This document shows positions 7,701 through 16,550 of a stretch of DNA of 56,855 nucleotides, in pieces (position 1 is the stretch's first letter; each line of letters opens with the position of its first letter). The position numbers and the translations under genes are program-made. The DNA comes from Bacillota bacterium (GTDB lineage Bacteria > Bacillota > Sulfobacillia > Sulfobacillales > JAIMBI01), in contig JAJZWV010000016.1 in NCBI GenBank assembly GCA_021846505.1, positions 1-56,855 of the forward strand, given 5' to 3'. The notes beneath the pieces are model-generated. The model made no database searches and was not told the DNA's origin. It saw only the letters and a list, made by a program, of their open reading frames with translations.

Positions 7701-7874
7701 TCCGCGACCCATCTGGGCTGCGTCCGGGGCCGCCCACCCGCCCCGGCTCGCGACGCGATTCACCCCGGGTCCCGGCAGCACCACAGGAAAGTCGATGGAG
7801 GGGTTTCCCCCCACCTGGCGAACTTCCACGGCGGGGTCCCTCCTCATTGATCCTTGCTATCGGATAAAGTAAGA

Positions 7875-7884
7875 TATACGTATA
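7875..7884. promoter_or_regulatory. Perfect palindrome in the promoter region of the M48 gene
   Basis: TATACGTATA is a perfect 10-bp palindrome 33 bases upstream of the GTG start, inside an AT-rich stretch that contains -10-like hexamers. TTGCTA at 7854-7859 is a possible -35. It may be an operator or simply the promoter core. Confidence 0.35.
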
Positions 7885-7917
7885 CCATAGAGCGACGGGG
7901 GCAGAGGAGGGAGCGCG

Positions 7918-8832
7918 GTGGCTGTGCTGCGGGTGATGGGGCGCACCCTTTGGTACATCACGCTCCTCGCCATTTTAGCGGTGGTGTTCGCCTACAACAG
8001 CGTGCTGCTGAGCTTGGTGGCCACCGCGTTCAACAGCGGCGCCCCCATCCCCTTGGGGTTTTTCCTCGAGGGGGCGCTGGTCCTGGTGGGCCTGTCGCCC
8101 CTAGGCCAGGCTGTGGCCGCCTGGACCGCTGGCTTTCGGCCGCCCACCCCCGCCCAGCGAGCGCATTTGACCGCGCTGCTGTCGGATGTGCGGGCGCGCA
8201 CCGGCTACCACCGGCCCATTACGCTGCATGTCATGCCGACGGCCACGGTGAACGCCTGTGCGCTGGGCACCCGCCACGTCGCCTTGACCGAGGGAGCGCT
8301 GTCCCTGCCCCGCGAGGAGCAGGAGGCGATCTTGGCGCATGAGCTGGGGCACTTGAGCGGGCGCCACACTGTGATGACCAGCAGCCTGTCCCTGATGAGC
8401 ACCGCCGGCAACTGGCTGGGGTGGCTGGCCGGGTGGATTGGCCTCGGGATTGTGCTGGGCAACGTCATAAGCCGCCGCCGCGGGCGGCGAGGCCAAGGGG
8501 GTGATGGGATGGCCCTCATCGCCTTCGGGATTGCGCTGGCCTCAGTGATCATGACGCTGCTGGTGATGGCCATGTGGTCGGTGTACAGCCGCCAGTCCGA
8601 ATACGACGCGGACGCCTTTGCCGGGCGCCATGGGTACCGCCGCGAGCTGGCGGCGGCGCTCCGCCGCATTTCGCCCACGCGGTTCACCGGCAAAAGCTTG
8701 ACCAACATGGTGTGGGCGTCGCACCCGGCCACGTGGCGGAGGCTGAGGCGCCTCGAGCACCCCCCCACTCCGCCTCGCCTGTCGGCCCCGCCGCCGCCAG
8801 CCCCGTCGGCTCCGCGGGTGCGGCGTTTTTGA
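7918..8832 (+). CDS. M48-family membrane metalloprotease (HtpX-like)
   Basis: The 304-residue protein has two N-terminal membrane segments (about residues 13-35 and 45-63), the zinc motif HELGH at residues 141-145, and the third ligand Glu228 in SEYDADAF. Two further hydrophobic segments lie at about 160-185 and 200-222. This is the arrangement of HtpX/M48B proteases, which degrade misfolded membrane proteins with the active site in the cytoplasm. The C-terminal tail is rich in Pro and Ala. A GTG start is chosen because GAGGAGGGAG precedes it at good spacing. It lies 57 bases upstream of the nuclease-helicase gene in the same direction. Confidence 0.9.
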   Translation: MAVLRVMGRTLWYITLLAILAVVFAYNSVLLSLVATAFNSGAPIPLGFFLEGALVLVGLSPLGQAVAAWTAGFRPPTPAQRAHLTALLSDVRARTGYHRPITLHVMPTATVNACALGTRHVALTEGALSLPREEQEAILAHELGHLSGRHTVMTSSLSLMSTAGNWLGWLAGWIGLGIVLGNVISRRRGRRGQGGDGMALIAFGIALASVIMTLLVMAMWSVYSRQSEYDADAFAGRHGYRRELAAALRRISPTRFTGKSLTNMVWASHPATWRRLRRLEHPPTPPRLSAPPPPAPSAPRVRRF

Positions 8833-8889
8833 CATCGCCTCGACCCGATGATGGGTGCGCAGGGAGAGCGTAAGGAGGACGTCAGAAAC

Positions 8890-11800
8890 ATGTCCAGCGA
8901 AGATCTGAGCGGTGACCCCCGGTTCAGTGCCACTGACTTGGTGGACTTTTTGTCATGCCCCCGCAAGCTGCTGCTGAACCGGGAGCACCGCGAGGGGCTG
9001 GCAGAGCGCCCCGTGCGCGACGCGATGGGGCAATTTCTGGCGGACCAAGGGTTGCAGCACGAGCAGCGCGTCCGCGACGCGCTCGCCGCTCAGCACCCCG
9101 ACTTGACCGCGATTGGGGGCGGCGGGCCGCGCCAGCGCATCGCGGAAACCTTGGACGCCATGCGCCGCGGCGTGTCGGTGATTGACCAGGGCGAGCTGTC
9201 CGCCGGGCCTTGGGTGGGCCGGCCCGACTTCCTGATGCGCGTGGACAGCGAGGAGGCACCCAGCCGCTTTGGGCCCTACCACTACGAGCCCCTGGACGCC
9301 AAGTTGTCCAAGCGGGCCCGCGGCGAGGCGGTCACGCAGCTGGCGTTCTACAGCCTGCTGCTGGAGGACGTGCAAGGGGTGTCTCCTCGGCACATGCACA
9401 TTGCGCTGGGCGGCGACCGCACCGTGGCACTGTCCACACAGGACTTTTCGTCGTATGTCAAAAGCGCGCAGGGGCGGCTGGTGGAGTGGATCGACACTCA
9501 GCCGGCCTCGGCGGCGGTGTACCCCGAGCCGGTATCCGCGTGCCAGCACTGCGACTGGCGGCCCGCGTGTGACGAGGTGCGCCGCCGCGACGACCACGTG
9601 GCGCTTGCGGGCGGCGCCGGTGCAGTGGAGGTCGCGACCCTCCACGCCGCCAATGTCGACACGCTGGCCAAGTTGGCCACGCTGGCCGAAGGGGCCCACG
9701 TCCCGGGCATTGGGCCGCACGCCTTGGCGCGGCTGTCCCGGCAAGCCCGCCTGCAGCTCCGGCAGCACGACGAGCCTGGACTGCACTGCGAGGTGCTGCC
9801 CGATGCGGAGCGGGGTTTTCGGATGCTGCCGCCCGCCACCGACGGCGACCTGTATCTATCCATCCAGAGCGACGGGCTGGCCACCGGGGGCCCGCTGGCT
9901 TACCTGTGGGGGTGGATCGAGGGAGGCGGCGGGACCCAGGCGGCCTGGAACTTTGGATGGGCGCACGACCGCGCCAAAGAGCGTGAGGCGCTCATGACGT
10001 GGGTGGACCAGGTGCAGGCGCTCGCCGCGGCTCAGCCCACCATGCACGTGTACCACTATGGATCCGCCGCCCGCCAGCTGCTGGCGGCCTTGATGGCCCG
10101 CACCGCCACCCGCCAGCGGGAGCTGGACGCGCTGCTGCGCGCAGGAGTGTTTGTGGACCTGTATCAGGTGCTCCGCCGATCGGTGCAGCTGGCGGTGGAG
10201 GAGTATGGGCTGCCGCAGGTCGAGGCGTTTTACGCGGACCTGGTGCCGCCGCGGGCGGCCGGCACCATCGAGGGCAGCATGACGGCGGTGTACTACCACC
10301 GCTGGGAAGACAGCGGCGAGCAGCGCTGGCTGACGGAGCTGGAGCGCTACAACGAGGCCGAATGCCGATCACTCATGGGCCTGCATGCATGGCTTGGGGC
10401 GCTGGCGGCCCAGCACCAGGGCACACCGGCTTACGAGGGGGTGCAGGAAGGCGCGGCCGAAACCCAGCTTCCGGAGATCGATCGGCTGCTGGGCTCCACG
10501 AACCCGGGCCACCAGCTTTTGGGCCACCTGCTGCAGTATCACTGGCGCGAGGAGCGCACGGTGCGCGCCGACTTGGCCGCGCGCAAGCGATCCACCCCTG
10601 AAGAGTTATTCGATGACTCGGAGTCCATTGCCAACCTCACCTGGGTGGCCAGCGAGCCCGGGGGCGTCGATGTGTACCAGTTTGACCCCGCGCAGCCGTT
10701 CAAGCTGACGGCCGGCAGCAAAGTGGCCGACCCGAGCACAGGGCAGCAACTGGGGGATCTGGTTCACGTGGATCCTGAGGAAGGAGTGGTGAAGCTCCCG
10801 CGGCCGCTCTGGGCGCCGCATCCCCAGCACCTGGTGCCCAACCTGGTAATCGCCGCTCCCAGCATTGTCAGCGCCTTAGAGCGCCTGGCGCACGCGCTCG
10901 CGGGGGGCACCGGCCTCTATCAGGCGGCCCGGCACCTGCTGTACCGTGAGGCGCCGGATTTTCGGACCGCCACGCTGGCGGCCGGCGGCGCTGTGCCGGC
11001 GGACAGTCTGGTGCGGGGGGCCGAGCGGCTGGCGCTGGACTTGGACCGAAGCTACCTCGCGGTGCAGGGCCCGCCCGGCACCGGCAAAACTTACCTGGCC
11101 GCACACGTCATCGTGCAGCTCGTGGAGGCGGGGCACACCGTCGGCGTCATGGGGCCCAGCCACAAAGTGATTGGCAACCTGCTGCAGGCCGTGGGAGGGG
11201 CCGCCCCGCCCCATCTGGTGAGCGGATTGCAGAAAATCTCCAGCGGGGTGGACCCGGTCAAGGTGCCGGGCATTCGCCCGACCACCACCAACGGGTCCAT
11301 CGAAAGCGCCGTCCGGCGGCGGCAGGCCAACCTGGTGGCAGGAACGGCCTGGCTGTTTGTGAGCGAGGCGCTGGACCAGCAGCTCGACTACCTGGTGATT
11401 GATGAAGCCGGCCAGGTGCCGCTGGCCAATGCGCTGGCCGCAGCCACAGCCGCCCAGAACCTCATCCTGGTGGGCGACCCCCAGCAGCTGCGCCAGCCGC
11501 GCGTGACGGTGCATCCTATGGAAAGCGATGCGTCGGCGCTGAGCCACCTGCTGGATGGACAAGAGGTCATGCCGGCGGACCGCGGCCTATTTCTCGGCCA
11601 GACGCGCCGCATGCACCCGGCAATTACGCGGTTTGTGGCCAACCTCGCCTACCAGGGACGGCTCGCCGCCCTGCCGGGTCTGGAGCTCCAGCACATCCGG
11701 GTGGCCGGCGCCGACGCCGCCGGCCTGTGGCACGTCCCGGTGTCGGGGCCGCTGGCCAATGACAGCGCGTCGCCCGAGGAGGCGGCGGCGGTGCTCGCCT

Positions 11801-12252
11801 TAGTGTCCGCCCTGGCGGGCGGCGAGTGGGTGGATCAGACTGGCAAGGCCCATCCCCTGACCCTGGACGATATTTTGGTGGTGGCCCCGTTTAATCGACA
11901 GGTGAACCTCCTGACCCATGTGCTCCCCGCCGGCAGTCGGGTGGGTACCGTGGACAAGTTTCAGGGGCAGGAGGCGCCGGTGGTGATTTACAGCACGGCG
12001 GCCGCGGATGGAGAGCGCGCTCCCCATGGCGAAGAGTTTTTGCTCAACATCAATCGGCTGAACGTCGCCATCTCGCGCGCCCGAGCGCTTGCGGTCCTGG
12101 TGGCCCACCCACGGCTTCTAGCGTCGCGGCCCCTCGATCCGGAGCCGCTGCGGGTGGTCAACGCGCTGTGCGCCCTGGCTGAGCAGGCGTCGCCGCTCCC
12201 GGCCGCGCTGGCCCGGGCGGTGGACGCGGCCGCACGGCAGCCGCGCACCTGA
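8890..12252 (+). CDS. Cas4/RecB-like Fe-S nuclease fused to SF1 helicase (TM0106-type)
   Basis: The 1120-residue protein joins two machines. The N-terminal part starts FSATDLVDFLSCPRK and has the PD-(D/E)XK pieces Asp113 (GRPDF) and Asp136-x-Lys138 (DAKLSK). Cys23 together with Cys218, Cys221 and Cys227 fits the four Fe-S ligands of Cas4 and AddB nucleases. A middle region (about 230-660) resembles the RNase H-like segment of TM0106 proteins. The C-terminal SF1 helicase has GPPGTGKT (727-734), DEAGQ (838-842), GDPQQLRQP, TVDKFQGQE and LNVAISRAR. It should process DNA ends for repair or act against foreign DNA. ATG 8890 is preferred over 8848 because AAGGAGG precedes it. No cas genes are nearby. 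Confidence 0.85.
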   Translation: MSSEDLSGDPRFSATDLVDFLSCPRKLLLNREHREGLAERPVRDAMGQFLADQGLQHEQRVRDALAAQHPDLTAIGGGGPRQRIAETLDAMRRGVSVIDQGELSAGPWVGRPDFLMRVDSEEAPSRFGPYHYEPLDAKLSKRARGEAVTQLAFYSLLLEDVQGVSPRHMHIALGGDRTVALSTQDFSSYVKSAQGRLVEWIDTQPASAAVYPEPVSACQHCDWRPACDEVRRRDDHVALAGGAGAVEVATLHAANVDTLAKLATLAEGAHVPGIGPHALARLSRQARLQLRQHDEPGLHCEVLPDAERGFRMLPPATDGDLYLSIQSDGLATGGPLAYLWGWIEGGGGTQAAWNFGWAHDRAKEREALMTWVDQVQALAAAQPTMHVYHYGSAARQLLAALMARTATRQRELDALLRAGVFVDLYQVLRRSVQLAVEEYGLPQVEAFYADLVPPRAAGTIEGSMTAVYYHRWEDSGEQRWLTELERYNEAECRSLMGLHAWLGALAAQHQGTPAYEGVQEGAAETQLPEIDRLLGSTNPGHQLLGHLLQYHWREERTVRADLAARKRSTPEELFDDSESIANLTWVASEPGGVDVYQFDPAQPFKLTAGSKVADPSTGQQLGDLVHVDPEEGVVKLPRPLWAPHPQHLVPNLVIAAPSIVSALERLAHALAGGTGLYQAARHLLYREAPDFRTATLAAGGAVPADSLVRGAERLALDLDRSYLAVQGPPGTGKTYLAAHVIVQLVEAGHTVGVMGPSHKVIGNLLQAVGGAAPPHLVSGLQKISSGVDPVKVPGIRPTTTNGSIESAVRRRQANLVAGTAWLFVSEALDQQLDYLVIDEAGQVPLANALAAATAAQNLILVGDPQQLRQPRVTVHPMESDASALSHLLDGQEVMPADRGLFLGQTRRMHPAITRFVANLAYQGRLAALPGLELQHIRVAGADAAGLWHVPVSGPLANDSASPEEAAAVLALVSALAGGEWVDQTGKAHPLTLDDILVVAPFNRQVNLLTHVLPAGSRVGTVDKFQGQEAPVVIYSTAAADGERAPHGEEFLLNINRLNVAISRARALAVLVAHPRLLASRPLDPEPLRVVNALCALAEQASPLPAALARAVDAAARQPRT

Positions 12253-12253
12253 A

Positions 12254-12280
12254 CAGAGGAGATCAGAGGAGATCAGAGGC
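12254..12280 (+). repeat. 10-bp tandem repeat after the helicase stop
   Basis: CAGAGGAGAT occurs twice in tandem (12254-12263, 12264-12273) followed by a partial CAGAGGC. Each unit contains an SD-like AGAGGAG, and an ATG follows at 12291 with a 24-codon frame of no recognisable identity. Confidence 0.7.
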
Positions 12281-12324
12281 AGGCGCCGCGATGCCAAGTT
12301 CGTGGGCCCCGTGGCGGGGGCGCG

Positions 12325-12831
12325 CTGTCTGGCATCCACGCGGTGGAGTCGCTGGTGCGCATTAGCCGCCGGCGCCTCTATCTTATGGGGGTCTCTGTCG
12401 GGGACAGCGCCGCGCTCAAGCTGGCGAGCATGCGGCCGGGCTGCGGGCGGCCGTGGCACTCAGCCCCTCTCGGGGCTGAGCATCCCCCTCTCCTGGCAAA
12501 TTGCCCGTGCCGCTGTCGGCACCGCCCTCTACCAACAGGGGACGTTGGAGAACCGGAGCTGCGCATCCAGCCGTCCGCCGACACTTCGCCCGGCAGCCTC
12601 CCCACTTGGGGGCCATCAAGGCGCCGATGGGTTTCCGCAGGGAGCCGGTGACCGCCGCGTGGCGTGGCAAACGGCCCTGCAGTTCGACACCGCCATGAAG
12701 GCTGCGGGCAACACGGTCACACTCACGCTCTATCCCGGAGCCACCACGGCCTACACCACACCGAGGCCACCGCCTCCTGCGGCGCCATGGCCTCGCGGTT
12801 CGCCCGGTATGGCCTGCCGTTGCGGGACTGA
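12325..12831 (+). pseudogene. Degraded alpha/beta hydrolase (dienelactone hydrolase-like)
   Basis: Pieces in different frames follow the order of a dienelactone hydrolase. First comes LYLMGVSVGDSAALKLASM, which resembles the strand plus nucleophile-elbow region (G-x-S-x-G). Later come IKAPMGFR and AMKAAGNTVTLTLYPGATTAY, which resemble the strand, helix and histidine-loop region (usually YPGAxHAF). Several frameshifts separate the pieces and the C-terminal catalytic His is not preserved. It is probably a dead gene; the identification rests on motif order only. Nothing else coding is seen between 12253 and 12982. Confidence 0.4.
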
Positions 12832-12982
12832 CGGCGCTTTGGCCGACACTAGCACGTCCCGGCGGCGGGTACCATACTGAGCCGTCAGGCGATGACGGGC
12901 TCAGAATCTTCTTAGCCAGCCCCGGTATGCTGGCAGGAAGGCCGAGGGTTGGGACTAAGCGCACAGCGAGGGGGATGAGGGA

Positions 12983-13672
12983 GTGCCCGAAGAGTCTTCT
13001 CTGCGCGCCCACCCCCACTTGGCGGCGCCGCGCTTTCTGCTGCTGGTTTGGGCCGCCCTGGTCGTTCTGATGCTGGGGCTGTTTTTTGAAGGCATCCACA
13101 CCGGAATCCTGTACGAGGTGCTGTCGTGGGCCCAAGATGCCGGGGTGCTGGGCGTCGGCGTGGGCATCGTGGTCATGGCGGTGTTCTCCATCATTCCGGC
13201 GCCGTCGGAGCTTATCTCCATCGGCCTGATGTCTGCCTTCGGCGTCATCCCCGGCATCGCCTACTCGTGGGTGGGTGGCATCTTGGGCGCCGGTGCGGCG
13301 GCGCTGCTGGCCAAAGCGGTGGCGCGGCCGCACGCGATGCGGCTGGTGCGCCGGCATCTGCCGTGGCTGAGGTCGTGGCTGTCGCGGCGTGGATCGCTCG
13401 GGCTTTTGGCCGTCCGCTTTGTTCCGCTGGTACCCTACCACCTGGTCAACTACATGGCCGGCATCTTAAATGTTGGGCTCCTTCCGCTTCTGTGGACGAC
13501 GGCGCTGGGTACGCTGCCTTTCCAGCTGGGATTGGCCGGGGTGTACACCGGCGTGGCCTACGGCTCGGTCCTGCCGTTTGCCGCCGGAGGAATTGTCCTG
13601 GCCCTTTTGGTGTCCGCGGGTTGGGCATGGCGCCGCTGGGTGCCGCTGGCCGACGACACGGGGGGCGACTGA
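12983..13672 (+). CDS. TVP38/TMEM64 (VTT-domain) membrane protein
   Basis: The 229-residue protein has about six hydrophobic segments. The central region reads SIIPAPSELISIGLMSAFG, then VGGILGAGAAALLAKAV, and later LLAVRFVPLVPYHLVNYMAG and LGTLPFQLGL. The pattern P-x-P-S-E followed by a Gly-rich helix and R-F-x-P-x-x-P-x-x-x-x-N-Y is the VTT (SNARE-associated, DedA-like) domain, linked to lipid scrambling or transport at the membrane. GTG 12983 follows a GGGGGATGAGGGA stretch. It stands alone, with degraded sequence on both sides. Confidence 0.8.
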   Translation: MPEESSLRAHPHLAAPRFLLLVWAALVVLMLGLFFEGIHTGILYEVLSWAQDAGVLGVGVGIVVMAVFSIIPAPSELISIGLMSAFGVIPGIAYSWVGGILGAGAAALLAKAVARPHAMRLVRRHLPWLRSWLSRRGSLGLLAVRFVPLVPYHLVNYMAGILNVGLLPLLWTTALGTLPFQLGLAGVYTGVAYGSVLPFAAGGIVLALLVSAGWAWRRWVPLADDTGGD

Positions 13673-13675
13673 GTC

Positions 13676-14044
13676 CTGCCCCCGCGCCGCGCCGGAGTGG
13701 CTTGCTGCGCCAACCGCTCCTGCCGTTGGCCCAGCATGTGGGTCCACCCGCAGCGCCCCCCACCGATGGCTCGCACAGCCTCCGCCGAAACCCGGTCTGC
13801 TCCAAGTGCGGGTCGGCGCCACCGCCCGGCGCCGGTGACCGTGTCCCGGTGCCGGTGGTGCGCACCGCCAGCGATTCTCAGGCCCGCCGACCCAGGCAGC
13901 CCATGCGGCGCGCTCACCTCTATTCACGGCCCGAGAGGCGCGATGCCTCGCCTAAGGAAATTTGCTGAACGCTCAGCGCCCGAGCCAAGAGCGCCTGAGG
14001 AAACTAACGATTTGCGAGTCTGCGGATTTGAGGAGGTCAAGACC
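13676..14044. other. No gene recognised
   Basis: Several open frames exist on both strands, but they are high-G+C shadows without family motifs, membrane pattern or good ribosome binding sites. One short CSKCG motif at about 13797-13812 in a forward frame is not backed by surrounding sequence. Confidence 0.5.
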
Positions 14045-14380
14045 ATGACGCCGGTGGCTTCCCGCGATGCCGCCAGCAGCGTGCTGGCAGATGCGGTGGC
14101 CATCCGCTGGGATTCGCGCTGGCCGCTGTTTCTCCTTTGTGTCCCCCCGGAACCCTCCCGGTCGAGGTGAAGCCGATGCGGCAGCGCCCGCTGGGGATGG
14201 CCCGCTGGCATTGCGGCCCGTGGGAGCCAACGGGCCGCCCCCATGCGGATTCTCTCGAGGGGGTATAGTTCGTCTCGCCGCTCCTGCCGGACGAGGCCCG
14301 CGAGTATCTCACCCGGCTCGCCTCGTTTGGATGCGATAAGGTGTACTGGAAGGGGCCCGGCCCGGGCGGCGGACACCCCA
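14045..14380 (+). pseudogene. Broken gene of unknown function
   Basis: ATG 14045 has a good GAGGAGG site 8 bases upstream and opens a 41-codon frame (AVAIRWDSRWPLFLLCVPP). After a one-base shift the reading continues plausibly (TLPVEVKPMRQRPLGMARWH), meets a TAG at about 14266, and then resumes as FVSPLLPDEAREYLTRLAS and FGCDKVYWKG. Continuous protein-like sequence through a frameshift and a stop suggests a decayed gene of about 110 codons. No family recognised. Confidence 0.4.
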
Positions 14381-14399
14381 GGGCCCAGGGAGGCAGGAG

Positions 14400-14705
14400 C
14401 TACTGCCGGCCCAAGTCCCGCTGGCAGTGGGGGCACACGGTGGCGCCGTGCCGCACAGGCTCCTGGCAGAAGGGGCAGGGAAATCCGGTGCGGAGGGCTT
14501 CTTGGCGCTGGGCGTCGAGCGACGGCGAAATCACCAGCATGATGACGACGCCGATCCACCCGAGAAATGTGCCCACCACCCATCCGAGAACCTGCTGCCC
14601 CTTTTTGTTGCCCAGATGCACGCTGATCCATAGGGGGACCAGCAACATGGCGAGGATCCACAATAGGACAAGCCCCACAAACCCCGTGGGCAAAACGTTC
14701 ATCAT
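14400..14705 (-). CDS. Membrane-anchored zinc-ribbon protein (superinfection-immunity-like)
   Basis: The 101-residue protein has two membrane helices (about residues 8-27 and 38-59) with a charged NKKGQQ turn, followed by a zinc ribbon CPFC-x10-CPHC near the C-terminus. The two-helix part with the GWVVGTFLGWIGVVIML segment resembles the small superinfection-immunity family found widely in bacteria, where its role is unclear. ATG 14705 is chosen because GGAGGTGA lies 6 bases upstream; GTG 14723 and ATG 14711 overlap that site. It stands alone on the minus strand. The ribbon would face the cytoplasm. Confidence 0.65.
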   Translation of the reverse strand: MMNVLPTGFVGLVLLWILAMLLVPLWISVHLGNKKGQQVLGWVVGTFLGWIGVVIMLVISPSLDAQRQEALRTGFPCPFCQEPVRHGATVCPHCQRDLGRQ

Positions 14706-14935
14706 CTGCATCACCTCCCCCACTTATCAGGCCACGCACCCAGGGGAATGCGGCGCTACTGCCAGCAACATTGTATCTTACGTTCGCGCTATTCAAGACA
14801 GCCCGGGCGGCAGCGACGGCCGCCCCCATTGGCCATCGACGGTCCTTGCATGGGCTTTCCCGTGGCATTCCAGCGGCGCCCGGCCAGGCAATGGTGTAGC
14901 CTGGATCAAGGCTGATCGGAAAAGGAGTGGCACCC

Positions 14936-15571
14936 GTGGAGCTGACGAAATTTGGGCATGCGTGTGTGAGACTGGAGAAGGGTGGGCAGCGGCTGGTCAT
15001 CGACCCGGGGGCGCTGAGTCCTGAGCCGGACGTGCTGGCCGGTGCGGCGGCGGTGCTGGTGACCCACGTGCACTTCGATCACTTGGATGCGGAGCGCCTC
15101 ATCGCCGCGGCCGATGCTGACCCGCACTTGGTGGTATACACCTGCCAGGAGGCCGCGGAGCCGCTCCAGGTGCTGGGCGACCGGGTGCACGTCCTGCGCC
15201 ATGGCGACCAGGTCGCGGTGGCCGGGTTCTCGGTGGAGGCGGTCGGCGAGCGGCACCACGTGGCCCACCCCGACTGGCCGCCCTCCAACAACATCGGCTT
15301 TCTCATTGACGGCACGGTGTTCCATCCCGGCGACGCCCTGACGGAGATTCCGGTGCAAACGCTGCTGGTGGCGGGGCAGGCGCCCTGGCTGACCATGATG
15401 GACCTCATTCTGTACCTGCGGCGCATGCGGCCCCGCCGCGCCTATGCCATTCACGACGGCTTGATGAATGACTGGGGCCTTAAGGTACTGGGCAACGTGC
15501 TCGACCGCGAGGCCAGCCACCTGGGCATCGAAATCCGCCGGCCGGCCGTGGGCGAGACGATAGCGATTTAG
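14936..15571 (+). CDS. Metallo-beta-lactamase-fold hydrolase (UlaG/UPF0173-like)
   Basis: The 211-residue protein starts MELTKFGHACVRLE, the typical opening of UPF0173/UlaG-like MBL-fold proteins, and has the zinc motif HVHFDHLD (H-x-H-x-D-H), a later His in VFHPGDAL and AIHDGLMND near the C-terminus. Such proteins hydrolyse lactones, phosphodiesters or other small substrates; the substrate here is unknown. GTG 14936 is preferred to GTG 14927 because AAAGGAG then has a spacing of 8. There is no signal peptide, so it is cytoplasmic. No operon partner. Confidence 0.85.
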   Translation: MELTKFGHACVRLEKGGQRLVIDPGALSPEPDVLAGAAAVLVTHVHFDHLDAERLIAAADADPHLVVYTCQEAAEPLQVLGDRVHVLRHGDQVAVAGFSVEAVGERHHVAHPDWPPSNNIGFLIDGTVFHPGDALTEIPVQTLLVAGQAPWLTMMDLILYLRRMRPRRAYAIHDGLMNDWGLKVLGNVLDREASHLGIEIRRPAVGETIAI

Positions 15572-15986
15572 GAGCCTGCCCCCACGGGTCCAGCGGAATT
15601 CGCTGGAGGGCCAGGCGCCAGCCGAACCGATCGAGCTCCGGCCAAGCAGCCCAGCGCCGCGGCCCGTGGGGTGGGATGGCGGCGCCCGCGGCGGTCAGCG
15701 GCACGCTGCTCCCCTTGGCTGGGCTTGCACTCGTGGCTGTGAGCCTGTCCATGTCGCGCCGCCGCCCACCGGCGGCCACCGCGGTGGAGGCGGATGAGGG
15801 AGACTGCACAGCGATGGCGCGGCGTGCCATCTTAGCCGTCTGCGCCGAGTCGGCGCTTCTCTCCTCGCCTGGCCGACCTGGATGGGCTGGATGATAGGCT
15901 AGGGTCGCAAGACGCTGCTCAGCAGAGGGCATCATCGGTTGACGGGTTATATCACCGTACATCCGCGACTGTGATGTATTGGTGGC
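15572..15986. other. No gene recognised; left flank of the IS607 element
   Basis: Open frames on both strands lack motifs. Just before the recombinase start, ATCAC (15951-15955) and GTGAT (15971-15975) form an inverted pair, with an interleaved TACAT/ATGTA pair, in a relatively AT-rich stretch. This may be the recombinase binding end or the tnpA promoter region. The exact left boundary of the element cannot be set. Confidence 0.4.
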
Positions 15987-16550
15987 ATGAAACTGAGCAC
16001 GTGGGCGAAGGATCAAGGCATCAGCTGCCAAGCCGCGTGGCGGATGTACGGCGATGGCAAACGGCCCGTGCCCGCAGAGCAATTGCCCACCGGCACCATC
16101 ATCGTGAAGCCGCCGAAGGAGGAGCCCACCGGGGTGGCGGTCTGTGCGCGGGTGTCCTCCTCGGATCAGCGGTCCGAGTTGGATGGGCAGGTGGCCCGGG
16201 TGGTTCTGTTTGTGACGCGCAAGGGTTGGCCCGTGGTGCGCACGGTCACGGAAGTGGGCTCGGGGCTCAGTGGCCATCGCCCCCAGCTGATGAAGGTGCC
16301 CGCGGACCCGTCCGTCGCCATCGTGGCCGTCGAGCACCGAGATCGGCTCATGCGATTCGGCGCCGAATATGTCGAGGCGGCGCTGGCCGCCCAGGGCCGG
16401 CGTCTGGTGGTGGGCGATCCGGGAGAGGCCGGGGACGACTTGGGGCAGGACATGACCGACGTGCTGACCAGCCTGGGCGCGCAGTTGTCTGGGCGACGGT
16501 CAGCCCGGCACCGGGCCGAGAAGGCGCTGAAGGCGGCGAGCGAGGAATGA
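15987..16550 (+). CDS. tnpA: IS607 serine recombinase TnpA
   Basis: The 187-residue protein has the MerR-like helix-turn-helix start (MKLSTWAKDQGISCQAAWRM), then the small serine recombinase domain: CARVSSSDQRSELDGQ with the nucleophile in Ser57-Ser59, EVGSGLSGHRP, VAVEHRDRLMRFG and the C-terminal GRRSARHRAEKAL. Compared with typical IS607 recombinases it is full length and in frame. It would cut and rejoin the element ends through a covalent serine link. The only oddity is a VPADPSVA segment where LLADP-type sequence is usual. Its stop overlaps the first possible start of tnpB. Confidence 0.88.
   Translation: MKLSTWAKDQGISCQAAWRMYGDGKRPVPAEQLPTGTIIVKPPKEEPTGVAVCARVSSSDQRSELDGQVARVVLFVTRKGWPVVRTVTEVGSGLSGHRPQLMKVPADPSVAIVAVEHRDRLMRFGAEYVEAALAAQGRRLVVGDPGEAGDDLGQDMTDVLTSLGAQLSGRRSARHRAEKALKAASEE

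Noticed and set aside
8890-12252. Possible CRISPR system around the Cas4-like domain
   Set aside because: No repeat-spacer array and no other cas gene could be seen in the window; the fused helicase indicates the TM0106-type family.
13697-13968. Forward frame with a CSKCG motif as a zinc-ribbon gene
   Set aside because: Only one C-x-x-C pair, no partner pair, and Pro/Arg-rich surroundings typical of a shadow frame.
15480-16337. 285-codon minus-strand frame
   Set aside because: It is antisense to the MBL hydrolase and the IS607 recombinase, with His/Pro/Arg-rich shadow composition and no motifs.
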